From: Fidelibacterota bacterium
Lineage (GTDB): Bacteria > Fidelibacterota > Marinisomatia > Marinisomatales > TCS55
Assembly: GCA_004124385.1 (NCBI GenBank)
Contig: SCKN01000003.1
Span: forward strand, 231,501-295,500
Direction: 5' to 3'
DNA length: 64,000 bases
Part shown: in pieces, positions 17,585 to 25,064 of the stretch
Position numbering within the stretch: the first letter of the stretch is position 1
Layout of the letters: each line of letters opens with the position of its first letter
The notes under the pieces: model-generated
What the model was told of the DNA's origin: nothing
Seen by the model: the letters and a program-made list of their open reading frames with translations, nothing else
The model's database searches: none
Made by a program: the position numbers and the translations under genes

Positions 17585-17829
17585 TTTTTATCCTTGGCGT
17601 GTTTTTTAGTGTACTTATCCAAAAGTACCTTATTCTGGTTACACCACATCAATGGTAAATCAGCGCCGATAATGAGAGGAATATCAATAATTTCAGTGCT
17701 CATTTCATTGAGTTTGGTTAATAATGTTTCTTTTTCCGGTAAACCGGGAGCATAATCCTTGATGGGCATGCTTTGGTTAATCGTTGGGGTATATCCAACA
17801 AACAAGAGATAGAAGATGAAAGACAACAT
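17581..17829 (-). pseudogene. Chimeric frame containing a copied piece of P5C dehydrogenase
   Basis: 82 codons. Bases 17664-17767 match 12902-13005 inside the P5C dehydrogenase gene with 4 differences in 104 (96 percent), in the same strand and reading frame; both read IKDYAPG.PEKETLLTKLNE. The N-terminal 20 residues are a hydrophobic stretch of other origin (FIFYLLFVGYTP). The last 30 residues (LMWCNQNKVLLDKY...) match neither. A real short protein is possible because the frame ends in ATGA with the nuclease gene, but a recombination scar is more likely. Confidence 0.7.
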
Positions 17830-17852
17830 TTAATGATGGAAAAAGAGAAGAA

Positions 17853-18272
17853 TTAATAAATGACTTTGAATCTTTTTTTAGCATAATAATCAGCAATCTC
17901 ATTCATTTCAATTCCGCTATGAGCATCCGCTTTATTTATGACAACATCAAGATTATTTGTTCTGTTAATCTCAAGGAATCTTTTACGGAGATCAGCATAA
18001 ATTTTACATTCTGATGGCAGCCGCTTGTTTGCTAATATTTTCTTTGCTGTAAGGCTGTCTGTATAAATAACCATTTTTTGTTTACTGACCCCTGTCAAAT
18101 GTTGAAAAATATCTACTGCTGCTAAAATTGCCATTATTTCTGCAGCATCGACACTATAGTTTAATATTTCTCCGGTTAAAATACACATTTCTTCTGATGA
18201 TTCTGGCTCAAAACGAATATTGTATTTAGTTAGTGTTTTTAAAGGTACATCGAAACTGAATGGCACATTCAT
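17853..18272 (-). CDS. RNase H-like protein, N-terminus atypical
   Basis: 139 residues with the RNase HI pattern after the first strand. AAEIMAILAAVDIF supplies the Glu helix, VIYTDSLTAKKIL the second Asp, and KADAHSGIEMNEIADYYAK the His and last Asp. The usual opening strand with the first catalytic Asp (Y-x-D-G-S) is not visible; the start reads FSFDVPLKTLTKYNI instead. Either Asp8 does the job or the gene has lost its front. It is upstream of the two nuclease genes on the same strand. Head-to-head with the chimeric gene at 18287. Confidence 0.62.
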   Translation of the reverse strand: MNVPFSFDVPLKTLTKYNIRFEPESSEEMCILTGEILNYSVDAAEIMAILAAVDIFQHLTGVSKQKMVIYTDSLTAKKILANKRLPSECKIYADLRKRFLEINRTNNLDVVINKADAHSGIEMNEIADYYAKKRFKVIY

Positions 18273-18286
18273 GGCTATGATAGAAA

Positions 18287-18613
18287 ATGCATGCTTATAA
18301 AGATGCTATTCGAAGAACTGCAGGTGCTTATGTACTTTACCCTGGAACAGAAAAATCCCATCCATTTAAAGGATTTCAACAAACTGGCTGTACTACTAAT
18401 GAATGTATTGTTGAGGTGGGAAAACTAATTGGTGTAGAGAAAATAATTGGTGGTAGTATCAGTCAGGTTGGAAATATCTTTTCCATATCTTCAAGAATAG
18501 TAAATGTTGAAACAGGTGAAATTGAAAACACAGGCGTATTTGACCATATAGGAAATATCGGCCAATTACTCACGGAGGGTATGAGAATAGTTGCAGTTGA
18601 TTTAATTGAGTGA
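18287..18613 (+). pseudogene. Fusion of a restriction-type nuclease fragment to a CsgG/LpoB-like fragment
   Basis: 108 codons of two unrelated parts. Residues 1-30, MHAYKDAIRRTAGAYVLYPG onward, are the catalytic-domain segment of DUF2357/McrC-type PD-(D/E)XK proteins, where the Met is internal (KMHAYKDAI). Here a stop lies one codon before that Lys. From about residue 33 (TGCTTNECIVEVGKLIGVEK, IGGSISQVGNIFSISSRIV) the frame is a C-terminal piece of a CsgG/LpoB-like secreted protein. The joint is near 18371-18383. Neither half should work. A terminator follows. Confidence 0.68.
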
Positions 18614-18651
18614 ATATTGTAAATCCCCAAGGAATAGGATTTAAGCAAGAG

Positions 18652-18680
18652 CCCCGCAGTAGCGGGTTTTTTTGTTTGTG
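18652..18680 (+). terminator. Rho-independent terminator
   Basis: Stem CCCGC/GCGGG with loop AGTA and a seven-T tail followed by GTTTG. It is preceded by the recurring string ATAGGATTTAAGCAAGAG, seen again in whole or part near 20332, 23467 and 26705. Confidence 0.75.
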
Positions 18681-18724
18681 GGATTATGGGTAGATTTAGT
18701 TTCCAAAAGACACTGGCTTTTTAA

Positions 18725-19126
18725 ATGAAACCTAAATTGCAAAATATTGACCATATTCACGTTTTTGTACCAGATAGACAAAAGGCCCTTGATTGGTACA
18801 GTGCTATTTTGGGATTTAAACCTGTAAATAGATTACTTTTTTGGGCAAAAACTGGTCCACTTACAATTGGAAATGAAGAGGGTAGTATTCAAATCGCCCT
18901 TTTTGAAGGTGAACCGGATAATAACCGGTCTGTTATCGCATTTAATGCGACTGGAGAAGAATTTATTAATTGGCATAAAAGAATCAATAATGCACTAAGT
19001 AAATTTATTGAAGTTGAAGACCATAGTGTTTCATTTTCGATTTATTTTGAAGACCCATATGGAAATCCTTATGAAATCACATCCTATGACTATGAGATTT
19101 TATCAAATCACTATAATGAAAAATGA
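18725..19126 (+). CDS. VOC-fold (glyoxalase/bleomycin resistance-like) protein
   Basis: 133 residues with the paired beta-alpha-beta-beta-beta modules of the vicinal oxygen chelate superfamily. The N-terminal signature is IDHIHVFVPDRQKALDWYSAILGF, with a metal-type His in DHIHVF. The C-terminal end is YFEDPYGNPYEITSYDYE, with the closing Glu. The second-module His is not obvious, so metal binding and substrate are unclear. It stands alone between two terminators, like a cassette. Confidence 0.8.
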   Translation: MKPKLQNIDHIHVFVPDRQKALDWYSAILGFKPVNRLLFWAKTGPLTIGNEEGSIQIALFEGEPDNNRSVIAFNATGEEFINWHKRINNALSKFIEVEDHSVSFSIYFEDPYGNPYEITSYDYEILSNHYNEK

Positions 19127-19145
19127 TTTTTGTTAGAACTATGGT

Positions 19146-19172
19146 CCCCGCACAGCAGCGGGGTTTTTTGTT
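19146..19172 (+). terminator. Rho-independent terminator
   Basis: Stem CCCCGC/GCGGGG with loop ACAGCA and tail TTTTTTGTTTG. It closes the VOC gene and resembles the hairpins at 18652 and 23483. Confidence 0.75.
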
Positions 19173-19198
19173 TGCGAGGTTGGTGGTAGATTTAAAGT

Positions 19199-20320
19199 AT
19201 GATTAATCACATCACACGTTTTCTGTTACTTTTTTTATTGGCTATTACTTTCTTGCAGCAAAATAAAGTATATGCTTGGGGTTGGGAAACACACCGCTAT
19301 ATTAATAAAAATGCGGTAGACTACCTGCCGTCTGAAATGGATTTTTTTCAAGATCACAGAGATTACCTCCGTGAGCATTCAACTGATCCAGACGTAGATA
19401 ATTTACCCGGATATTATCATTACATAGACATTGATTATTATCCCGAGTTTTTTGAAGGAACATTTCCTCATGATTGGGATCAAGCTGTAGAGCAGTTTGG
19501 ATACAGTGTAATTATTGATAATGGTACCATACCCTGGGTTATTGAATCATGGACAGATAGTTTAACTATTCTCATGGCCAGTGGACAATGGGAGACAGTT
19601 TGGCAGTTAGCTGCAGAGCTTGGCCATTATGTTGCAGATTCCCACCAGCCTTTACATCTCACATTGAATTATAATGGGCAATTAACTGGTAATTATGGTA
19701 TTCATTCGAGATATGAAACCCATATGATCAATCCCCATTTATCAGAATTACCATTGCCTGACTCATCAAGTATCTATTGGAGTTCTGTAATTGACTCAGT
19801 TTTTCGATATATTGATGAAATATATCCTTATGTTAGTGAAATTATTGCTGCAGATGATTTAGCAGTAGGTCAAGATCCAAATTACAATTCAACTTATTAT
19901 AACATACTTTGGGAAGAACTTGATTCATTGACAATTAGTGTGATTCATGGTGCTATTGTTGATTTAGCGTCTATTTGGCAAACAGCATGGATAAATGCGG
20001 GAAGTCCCACCCTGTCATTTATTAATGAACAATCAATACCAAATATTTATTTATTTGATCAAAACTACCCCAACCCGTTCAATCCAATAACAAAACTTCA
20101 ATATGAACTACCAGAGAATAGTTTTGTGAACATAACGGTCTACGATTTACTGGGGAAAAAAGTGAAGACACTCGTTAATACAACCCAAGATGCTGGTTTT
20201 AAATCAGTTTTTTGGGATGCTACCAACAATCAAGGTGATCCAGTGAGTGCAGGTGTGTATCTATATCAGATAAAGGCAGGAGATTTCATGCAGACCAAGA
20301 AGATGGTGTTGTTGAAATAA
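19199..20320 (+). CDS. Secreted S1/P1 nuclease-like (zinc phospholipase C fold) protein with type IX sorting domain
   Basis: 373 residues. A signal peptide (about 1-26, ending KVYAWGWETH) places the mature N-terminal Trp exactly as in S1/P1 nucleases and zinc-dependent phospholipases C, where that Trp binds zinc. Further ligands are visible in WETHRYIN, DVDNLPGYYHYID and LGHYVADSHQPLHLT (about residue 145). The last ~85 residues, from NYPNPFNPITKLQYELPEN to VSAGVYLYQIKAG, are a FlgD-like C-terminal sorting domain of the type IX system. Predicted secreted hydrolase; the substrate is unknown. Confidence 0.82.
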   Translation: MINHITRFLLLFLLAITFLQQNKVYAWGWETHRYINKNAVDYLPSEMDFFQDHRDYLREHSTDPDVDNLPGYYHYIDIDYYPEFFEGTFPHDWDQAVEQFGYSVIIDNGTIPWVIESWTDSLTILMASGQWETVWQLAAELGHYVADSHQPLHLTLNYNGQLTGNYGIHSRYETHMINPHLSELPLPDSSSIYWSSVIDSVFRYIDEIYPYVSEIIAADDLAVGQDPNYNSTYYNILWEELDSLTISVIHGAIVDLASIWQTAWINAGSPTLSFINEQSIPNIYLFDQNYPNPFNPITKLQYELPENSFVNITVYDLLGKKVKTLVNTTQDAGFKSVFWDATNNQGDPVSAGVYLYQIKAGDFMQTKKMVLLK

Positions 20321-20388
20321 CCCCCACACAAATGATTTAAGCAAGAAGAAGATTGTTAGAAAATGAAGGGAACCAATTTGTCTCTCTT

Positions 20389-21270
20389 ATGAAAAGTGTG
20401 ATGATCATAATCTCAATAATTACAACTGAACTTTTTCCTCAAATTTGTGAAACAGAAATTCCAGAAATTTATATTGACGATAAAGCTCGGTTGATCTATG
20501 AAAACAAGTTAACCGAAGCCAAACTTAATTTTTCTAAAGACGCCAGCCCTGATAATTTGATATGGCTTGGTCGACGATTAGCTTATCTTGGCAAATATGA
20601 TGAGGCAATTGAGATCTACTCAAAGGGTATATTAAAATATCCAAAAGATGCCCGTTTCTATCGCCATAGAGGTCATCGTTATATTTCATCCCGCTGTTTT
20701 GAATTTGCCATCAAGGACTTTAAAAAAGCGGCTAGCATCACCAGGAATAAACCTAATAAAGTAGAACCGGATGGTCTTCCCAACTCTTTAAATATCCCAA
20801 CTAGCACATTACAGGGTAATATCTATTACCATCTTGGACTCACTTATTATATCCAAGGAAACTATAATCAAGCGCTTAGAGCTTATGAAAAATCTTTGAC
20901 CCTGGCAGAAAACCCTGACAGCTATGTGGCAGCAGCTAACTGGCTTTATATAATCAATCGACATTTAGGTCGTAATGTTAAAGCGGAAGATTTATTGGAA
21001 ACAATTACTGATGATATGGCTATTATTGAAAATCATACCTACTTTGAAATATTAAAATTATATAAAGGCCAAAATGATCCGACTGAAATAAAAAAACAAA
21101 TCATGACTGGCCAATCACTGGTTAATGCAACCATGGCTTTTGGATTGGGAAATTATTATTTTTTGCAGGGAAGAGAAAAAGAGGCAACGGAAATGTTTAG
21201 ATTTGTTGTAGATGGAAACCAGTGGTCTTCTTTTGGTTATATTTGCGCGGAAGCCCGTTTAAACAAATAA
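20389..21270 (+). CDS. Secreted TPR-repeat protein
   Basis: About 293 residues from the ATG at 20389. A TTG 12 codons earlier (20353) also opens the frame, but the ATG directly precedes a hydrophobic signal-like stretch (VMIIISIITTELFP). Tetratricopeptide repeats are clear, for example IWLGRRLAYLGKYDEAIEIY and YYHLGLTYYIQGNYNQALRA, with about five to six helical pairs in all. Likely a periplasmic scaffold; no specific partner can be named. The gene follows the type IX cargo gene by 68 bp. Confidence 0.75.
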   Translation: MKSVMIIISIITTELFPQICETEIPEIYIDDKARLIYENKLTEAKLNFSKDASPDNLIWLGRRLAYLGKYDEAIEIYSKGILKYPKDARFYRHRGHRYISSRCFEFAIKDFKKAASITRNKPNKVEPDGLPNSLNIPTSTLQGNIYYHLGLTYYIQGNYNQALRAYEKSLTLAENPDSYVAAANWLYIINRHLGRNVKAEDLLETITDDMAIIENHTYFEILKLYKGQNDPTEIKKQIMTGQSLVNATMAFGLGNYYFLQGREKEATEMFRFVVDGNQWSSFGYICAEARLNK

Positions 21271-21389
21271 TTATTTGTAATTTATAGTATGAAACGCCTC
21301 TGGCTCAAATAGTTTGTTATTAAGTGAAATTCAAGGATTAGCATTACTGTTTATATTGGGTATGGGGTTAGGTTAGGTGCAATTGAACA

Positions 21390-21971
21390 ATGAATAATAT
21401 AATCTTAATGAAAACAATAATCTTAGGTATTCTAATTACTTTAAGTACCAACTTATTTGCGCAGACAAACGATAGTTTAAAGAATTACTTTTTAGATATT
21501 GAGTTAAGTATAATTCATCCCTTACTGGGAGGCTTTGGCGGTACAATCGGAATAGAAAGAAATCATTCCAGCTTCGGGGTAATGGGTTTTGGGACAAAAC
21601 TCAATCACATGATGAAACATTACTTTATAGAGGATGCTGAAGAACTGGCAGTATATAACTGGGGAGTTGAATTATATTCAGATTATTACATCAAACAAAA
21701 TCATAGAGGATTATTCATCGGCTCATTAGTAAGTATTAATGGCTTTTTATTTACTGATATTCCAAATCCCCAGACAATACTTGTATTATATGCAGTCCCG
21801 AGAGTTGGGTATAGAATATGTCTTCCAAAAAAGCTTAACGCATTTTATTTTCAGCCTTCACTTACAGCGCATATCAAGTTTTGGGATAACCAGGAACAGT
21901 TCTTATATCGAGAAATAGATACAAAGAGTATCTTTCTTCTATCTCAACTAACATTAGGAATGAAAATATAA
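21390..21971 (+). CDS. Probable outer-membrane beta-barrel or secreted protein, unknown
   Basis: 193 residues. A signal peptide ends at TNLFAQ|TND near residue 25; if the second Met is used (21408) the peptide is shorter. The mature part alternates hydrophobic and polar residues with many aromatic residues and Gly (GGFGGTIGIERN, GLFIGSLVSINGF, VPRVGYRICLP). It ends in a strand finishing LGMKI, which looks like a small DUF3575-type barrel. Not otherwise recognised. Confidence 0.6.
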   Translation: MNNIILMKTIILGILITLSTNLFAQTNDSLKNYFLDIELSIIHPLLGGFGGTIGIERNHSSFGVMGFGTKLNHMMKHYFIEDAEELAVYNWGVELYSDYYIKQNHRGLFIGSLVSINGFLFTDIPNPQTILVLYAVPRVGYRICLPKKLNAFYFQPSLTAHIKFWDNQEQFLYREIDTKSIFLLSQLTLGMKI

Positions 21972-22115
21972 TCTTTGTACCAGAAGCAATTTATTTAATG
22001 AAAATAGAAGAGTTGATTTTAAAATAATACAAATAAATGCACCTAACAAAAAATAAACGCCATTAAAACGAGCGTTTATTCAAACGATTCCTTAAATTAT
22101 TAAAAAGAGGGAAAA

Positions 22116-22319
22116 ATGACTGAACAAAAAATATCTTATGAAGAAATCGCCTACTCAAATATGATGAGTATTGAGGCATTAGTTAGCCTACTGACTCGTA
22201 AAGGGTTGATTACAGAGCAAGAGATATTGGATGAGCTGAAGGCGATTAAAATTAGGGATGAGAAAGGACAAGAATTAATTAAGTTCAGCTATTATCAGAG
22301 GCATATATGTATCAGTTAA
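22116..22319 (+). CDS. Small helical protein, unknown
   Basis: 67 residues, soluble, strongly helical (YSNMMSIEALVSLLTRKGLI, then TEQEILDELKAIKIRDEKG). The GLITEQEILDEL form is like short proteins whose next step is a 'second helix of a paired subunit', but I do not recognise a family. AGAGGG lies before the ATG. The end overlaps the YggT gene start by 13 bp, so the two are probably translated together. Confidence 0.6.
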   Translation: MTEQKISYEEIAYSNMMSIEALVSLLTRKGLITEQEILDELKAIKIRDEKGQELIKFSYYQRHICIS

Positions 22320-22555
22320 TCAATCTAATTTTTCAAATATTAAACATGTGCTTGATTGCACGTGTAGTACTATCATGGATAGACCACAATCCAAACAACG
22401 AAATAATTCAATGGGTTTATAAAATAACAGACCCGATAATCAGACCAATTCAGCGCATCCTGCCTTCTATGAGCATCGGGATTGATATTTCGCCCGTTAT
22501 TGCTATTATTGCCTTGGGGTTTGTTAAAAGGTTAATTATTGGAGTGATGTTTTAG
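22307..22555 (+). CDS. yggT: YggT family integral membrane protein
   Basis: 82 residues with two membrane spans. The family signature is CLIARVVLSWIDHNPNNE followed by TDPIIRPIQRILP, then DISPVIAIIALGFVKRLI. YggT proteins usually lie near yggS, proC or cell-division genes and are linked to osmotic stress and septum or chloroplast membrane biology in other organisms. Here the gene is isolated in the accessory island, so it is probably an extra copy. It overlaps the preceding 67-residue gene. Confidence 0.85.
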   Translation: MYQLINLIFQILNMCLIARVVLSWIDHNPNNEIIQWVYKITDPIIRPIQRILPSMSIGIDISPVIAIIALGFVKRLIIGVMF

Positions 22556-22612
22556 GGTATATTAAAATTGAAAAAGAAAAAAGATTTATAGGATTTAACC
22601 GAGGAGAATAAA

Positions 22613-22918
22613 ATGAAAAAGCCACTCGTCATACTGCTTGTTTTTTCCCTGCTTAGCCCGTATTTGGTGTCTGCTCAGCCCGACTCCTGCCAAGACAAGG
22701 AGTTCATCCGATTAAAGGATGTGAACATCAGCGATATGACGGACAGAGAGTATCAATACTTTATGATGATGTCGAAGGAGTGTGCTGATGATAAGGGCGA
22801 AAAAAAGTTAATGCTGAAACTCAAACCCAAACTATTATGGTTCATAACTGGTATTGCAATTATTTACTTTTTGTATGATGAAGTGATTGATGATAAAGAC
22901 GAAGATAATGACGATTAA
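22613..22918 (+). CDS. Small secreted/anchored protein, unknown
   Basis: 101 residues. A signal peptide ends in YLVSAQ|PDS near residue 22. There is one Cys in the first 30 residues of the mature part and a second near residue 62. A single membrane span follows (LLWFITGIAIIYFLY, about 77-92) and an acidic tail of Asp and Glu. GAGGAG lies before the ATG. I do not recognise the family. The pattern (signal, short ectodomain, membrane span, acidic cytosolic end) fits a type I membrane protein. Confidence 0.55.
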   Translation: MKKPLVILLVFSLLSPYLVSAQPDSCQDKEFIRLKDVNISDMTDREYQYFMMMSKECADDKGEKKLMLKLKPKLLWFITGIAIIYFLYDEVIDDKDEDNDD

Positions 22919-23000
22919 ATTTTATTTTAATTGGTGTTTACTAACCCCCACCCAGAGGGATAGGAACTAAACAACATTTAAAAGGTTTATTTATTGAACC

Positions 23001-23033
23001 AAGGGAATGCCGCAGGGTATTCCCTTTTTTTTA
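23001..23033 (+). terminator. Rho-independent terminator
   Basis: Hairpin AAGGGAAT-gccgcaggg-TATTCCCTT with an eight-T tail, after the 101-residue gene and before the next. Confidence 0.75.
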
Positions 23034-23055
23034 AAAAATAATAAAAGGACAATCA

Positions 23056-23475
23056 ATGAATAAACAGTTAATAGTTGTTACATCACTCTTATGCGTTTTG
23101 AATGGGCAGATTACTTATAATGAATGGAAAGAAATACAAGAAACCTCTCCCGCTTATGCTACAGTTTATTTATGTAGTCAAATCAGTGGACAGGATATAG
23201 CTTTGCGATATGCAAAGAAAATAACATCTCAAATGTTAGTGGAATCAGATTCAACAAAAAGAAAGCTTGATGATATATATGCAATGCCTGATAATGGCAT
23301 AATGGTAGGTGAATTATTATTAAATATTATCGATTGGATAACTGAGCGACCACAACTGTGGAATCTTGATATACTTGATTTAACTCTATATGCTCGTCTT
23401 GATATCTATGGTGATGATGAAACGAAAAAATATGTTAAGGAAAAAATAGTTAGGGCTTTGTCAATAAAGATTTAA
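23056..23475 (+). CDS. Small secreted protein, unknown
   Basis: 139 residues. The first 18 are hydrophobic and end CVLNGQITYNEW, a probable signal peptide. The rest is helical and mildly acidic with no recognised motif. AAAGGA lies at the right distance before the ATG. It stands alone between two terminators, like other genes of this stretch. Confidence 0.55.
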   Translation: MNKQLIVVTSLLCVLNGQITYNEWKEIQETSPAYATVYLCSQISGQDIALRYAKKITSQMLVESDSTKRKLDDIYAMPDNGIMVGELLLNIIDWITERPQLWNLDILDLTLYARLDIYGDDETKKYVKEKIVRALSIKI

Positions 23476-23482
23476 GCAAGAG

Positions 23483-23506
23483 CCCTGCATTAGCGGGGTT
23501 TTTTTG
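23483..23506 (+). terminator. Rho-independent terminator
   Basis: Stem CCCTGC/GCGGGG (one T-G pair) with loop ATTA and seven T. It is preceded by GATTTAAGCAAGAG, as at 18652. Confidence 0.72.
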
Positions 23507-23511
23507 CGGGA

Positions 23512-23610
23512 GTGGTGGTGAGAGATATCGGTCATGGCACTCAAGGAGATTTAGAATTATTACAAGAGGATTTGAGTGATGAAGGATTTAAGGTTATTAC
23601 ATTCAGCTAG
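23512..23610 (+). pseudogene. C-terminal gene fragment, family unknown
   Basis: A 32-codon frame opening with GTG codons directly after the terminator tail. It reads RDIGHGTQGDLELLQ then EDLSDEGFKVITFS and a stop. It looks like the tail of a longer protein rather than a complete gene, because there is no ribosome site and no start context. It ends eight bases before dispersed repeat copy 2. Confidence 0.4.
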
Positions 23611-23617
23611 TCAATTC

Positions 23618-23794
23618 AAAACATTTGAGAATAATCATTGATATAAAATCAAGAATAGTATACATTCAACCAACGTTATGGCCGTGCTTTAACCCAACTT
23701 GCAGGCGGCTCAAAAGAAACTGCTAAACCGGGAAGGAAATGACTCCTGCCCCGGAGTCATTTTTGTTTTCGGGTGTTAATTGAAATAACCGTGG
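23618..23794 (+). repeat. Dispersed repeat, copy 2
   Basis: Partner of 14345-14522, 9.3 kb away. The 28-base left block and the ~107-base core are identical to copy 1, while the stretch between them and the right flank differ. Copy 1 is joined to a helicase stump; copy 2 is joined to a different gene fragment. In both cases the next plus-strand gene begins about 100-130 bp after the core. Confidence 0.8.
23737..23769 (+). terminator. Rho-independent terminator in repeat copy 2
   Basis: Identical to the terminator at 14464-14496: 10-bp stem AAATGACTCC/GGAGTCATTT, loop TGCCCC, T-rich tail. Confidence 0.85.
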
Positions 23795-23878
23795 AAACAT
23801 GACAAAATTCCTCTTGATTTATACATACGATTAACAGTACACTAAACAGTACTATTAATAAACTATTGAAGGTCATCT

Positions 23879-24136
23879 ATGAGTAAACTCACAGCCAATG
23901 AATTAAAAACAAGGGGAGTATCCGTCTTGGATGAAGCGCTTCATGGGGATGATGAAGCAACCATTTCCGTAAGGGGCAAGGATAAATATGTCGTTATGGA
24001 TCTGGAGCGCTATAACTATTTACGCGTGTGCGAACTGGAAGCGGCCTACCGGGAAACCATGGCTGATATAGAAAGCGGACATTATATAAAAGAGAGTGTT
24101 GCAGATCATATAAAGCGCCTGGATGAAGACATATAA
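23879..24136 (+). CDS. Antitoxin of the Phd/YefM type
   Basis: 85 residues. The N-terminal half has the Phd/YefM pattern: TANELKTRGVSVLDEAL, then EATISVRGKDKYVVMDLERYNYLR. This beta-alpha fold binds the operator, and the C-terminal half is the helical toxin-binding arm. AAGGTC lies before the ATG. The end overlaps the toxin gene by 14 bp. Such antitoxins usually repress their own operon; no operator palindrome is obvious in the ~80 bases upstream. Confidence 0.85.
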   Translation: MSKLTANELKTRGVSVLDEALHGDDEATISVRGKDKYVVMDLERYNYLRVCELEAAYRETMADIESGHYIKESVADHIKRLDEDI

Positions 24137-24401
24137 AATTTGGTATTCCGCTGCGTACATAAAGCGGGCCAAACGATTTAATAAACGACATCCGGAATTA
24201 AGAAAGCAGTATGAAAAAACACTGCAAATTTTGGAAGTGAACCCGGCACATCCGTCCCTGCGGCTCCATCGCTTGAAGGGAAAACTGGAAAATCTTCATT
24301 CCGTCTCCATCAATCGCCAATACCGGATTTCACTCTATTTTATTATCAGGGATGATGTGATTATTCCAGTGGATGTGGGCAGTCATGATGAGGTGTATTG
24401 A
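24123..24401 (+). CDS. RelE/ParE superfamily toxin (YafQ/YoeB-like)
   Basis: 92 residues of RelE fold: YSAAYIKRAKRFNKRHPELRKQ, HPSLRLHRLKGKLENLHS, then VSINRQYRISLYF and VDVGSHDEVY. The LRLHRLKG.L....S....YRI core and the terminal GSHDEVY with His near the end match mRNA-cutting RelE/YafQ toxins more than ParE gyrase poisons. It is coupled to the antitoxin by overlap. A type II toxin-antitoxin pair, common in accessory islands. Confidence 0.87.
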   Translation: MKTYKIWYSAAYIKRAKRFNKRHPELRKQYEKTLQILEVNPAHPSLRLHRLKGKLENLHSVSINRQYRISLYFIIRDDVIIPVDVGSHDEVY

Positions 24402-24587
24402 TGCAGTGAAATAACACCACGCTTTCCGGTGAATACCCGCCTATGCTTTCTCCTGCGTTCCGTCTGCGTTGGGCTCGCGTCAGACAAAGTATGTCGTTCA
24501 ATTAAAATAATACTGTCATATTGATTGTAATTTTGCGTTTTCTTCACTAGTTTGATTAAATATTGAAACAACCAAAAGGAGACACGA

Positions 24588-25049
24588 ATGTGTATAATAC
24601 GAATACTAGTTACTATTGGAATTGTCGTTTCTTTTTCAACCCAGGCAACGGCACAAACCACCGCCCTAACCAGAGCCGCCGTTGATGAGCGTGTATGGGT
24701 GGTCTTAAACCACATCAAGTATGATAAAAAAGAGCAGTTTGATGACGTTTTGTCCAATGAGGTCATGACAGCAGTAAAAGAATATCGCGATCCGGACGAT
24801 GAAAAGCATGCCCTGAATCTGCAAGCCTTTAAAGAATTTAGAGTGCTCCGCCCCACAGCAATGAATGAAGATTCTACATGGACATTTATTTTTATTGCTG
24901 ATCCCTACATTGAAGGGGCGAATTATTATATCGACAGACCATTGAGGCAAAAGTATGGTGAAGACGGCGCTGAAGAGGTCTTTGGTAGATGGAGCGAATG
25001 TTTTAACAGTGGACAGCTGATTTATATGGTCAACCAGACCGATTTATAA
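24588..25049 (+). CDS. Secreted protein, unknown
   Basis: 153 residues with a signal peptide ending near TQATAQ|TTA. The mature part has the segment NHIKYDKKEQFDDVL and later WTFIFIADPYIEGANYYIDR, and resembles small NTF2-like or DUF periplasmic proteins of FCB bacteria. No catalytic motif is seen. AAGGAG lies 7 bases before the ATG. Between the toxin gene and this one, 24402-24587, I see nothing convincing. Confidence 0.6.
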   Translation: MCIIRILVTIGIVVSFSTQATAQTTALTRAAVDERVWVVLNHIKYDKKEQFDDVLSNEVMTAVKEYRDPDDEKHALNLQAFKEFRVLRPTAMNEDSTWTFIFIADPYIEGANYYIDRPLRQKYGEDGAEEVFGRWSECFNSGQLIYMVNQTDL

Positions 25050-25064
25050 CGAAGCATAGGTTAT

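Noticed and set aside
24383-24856. 157-codon minus-strand frame opposite the secreted protein at 24588
   Set aside because: Low-complexity composition with no motif; the plus-strand gene has a signal peptide and strong ribosome site.
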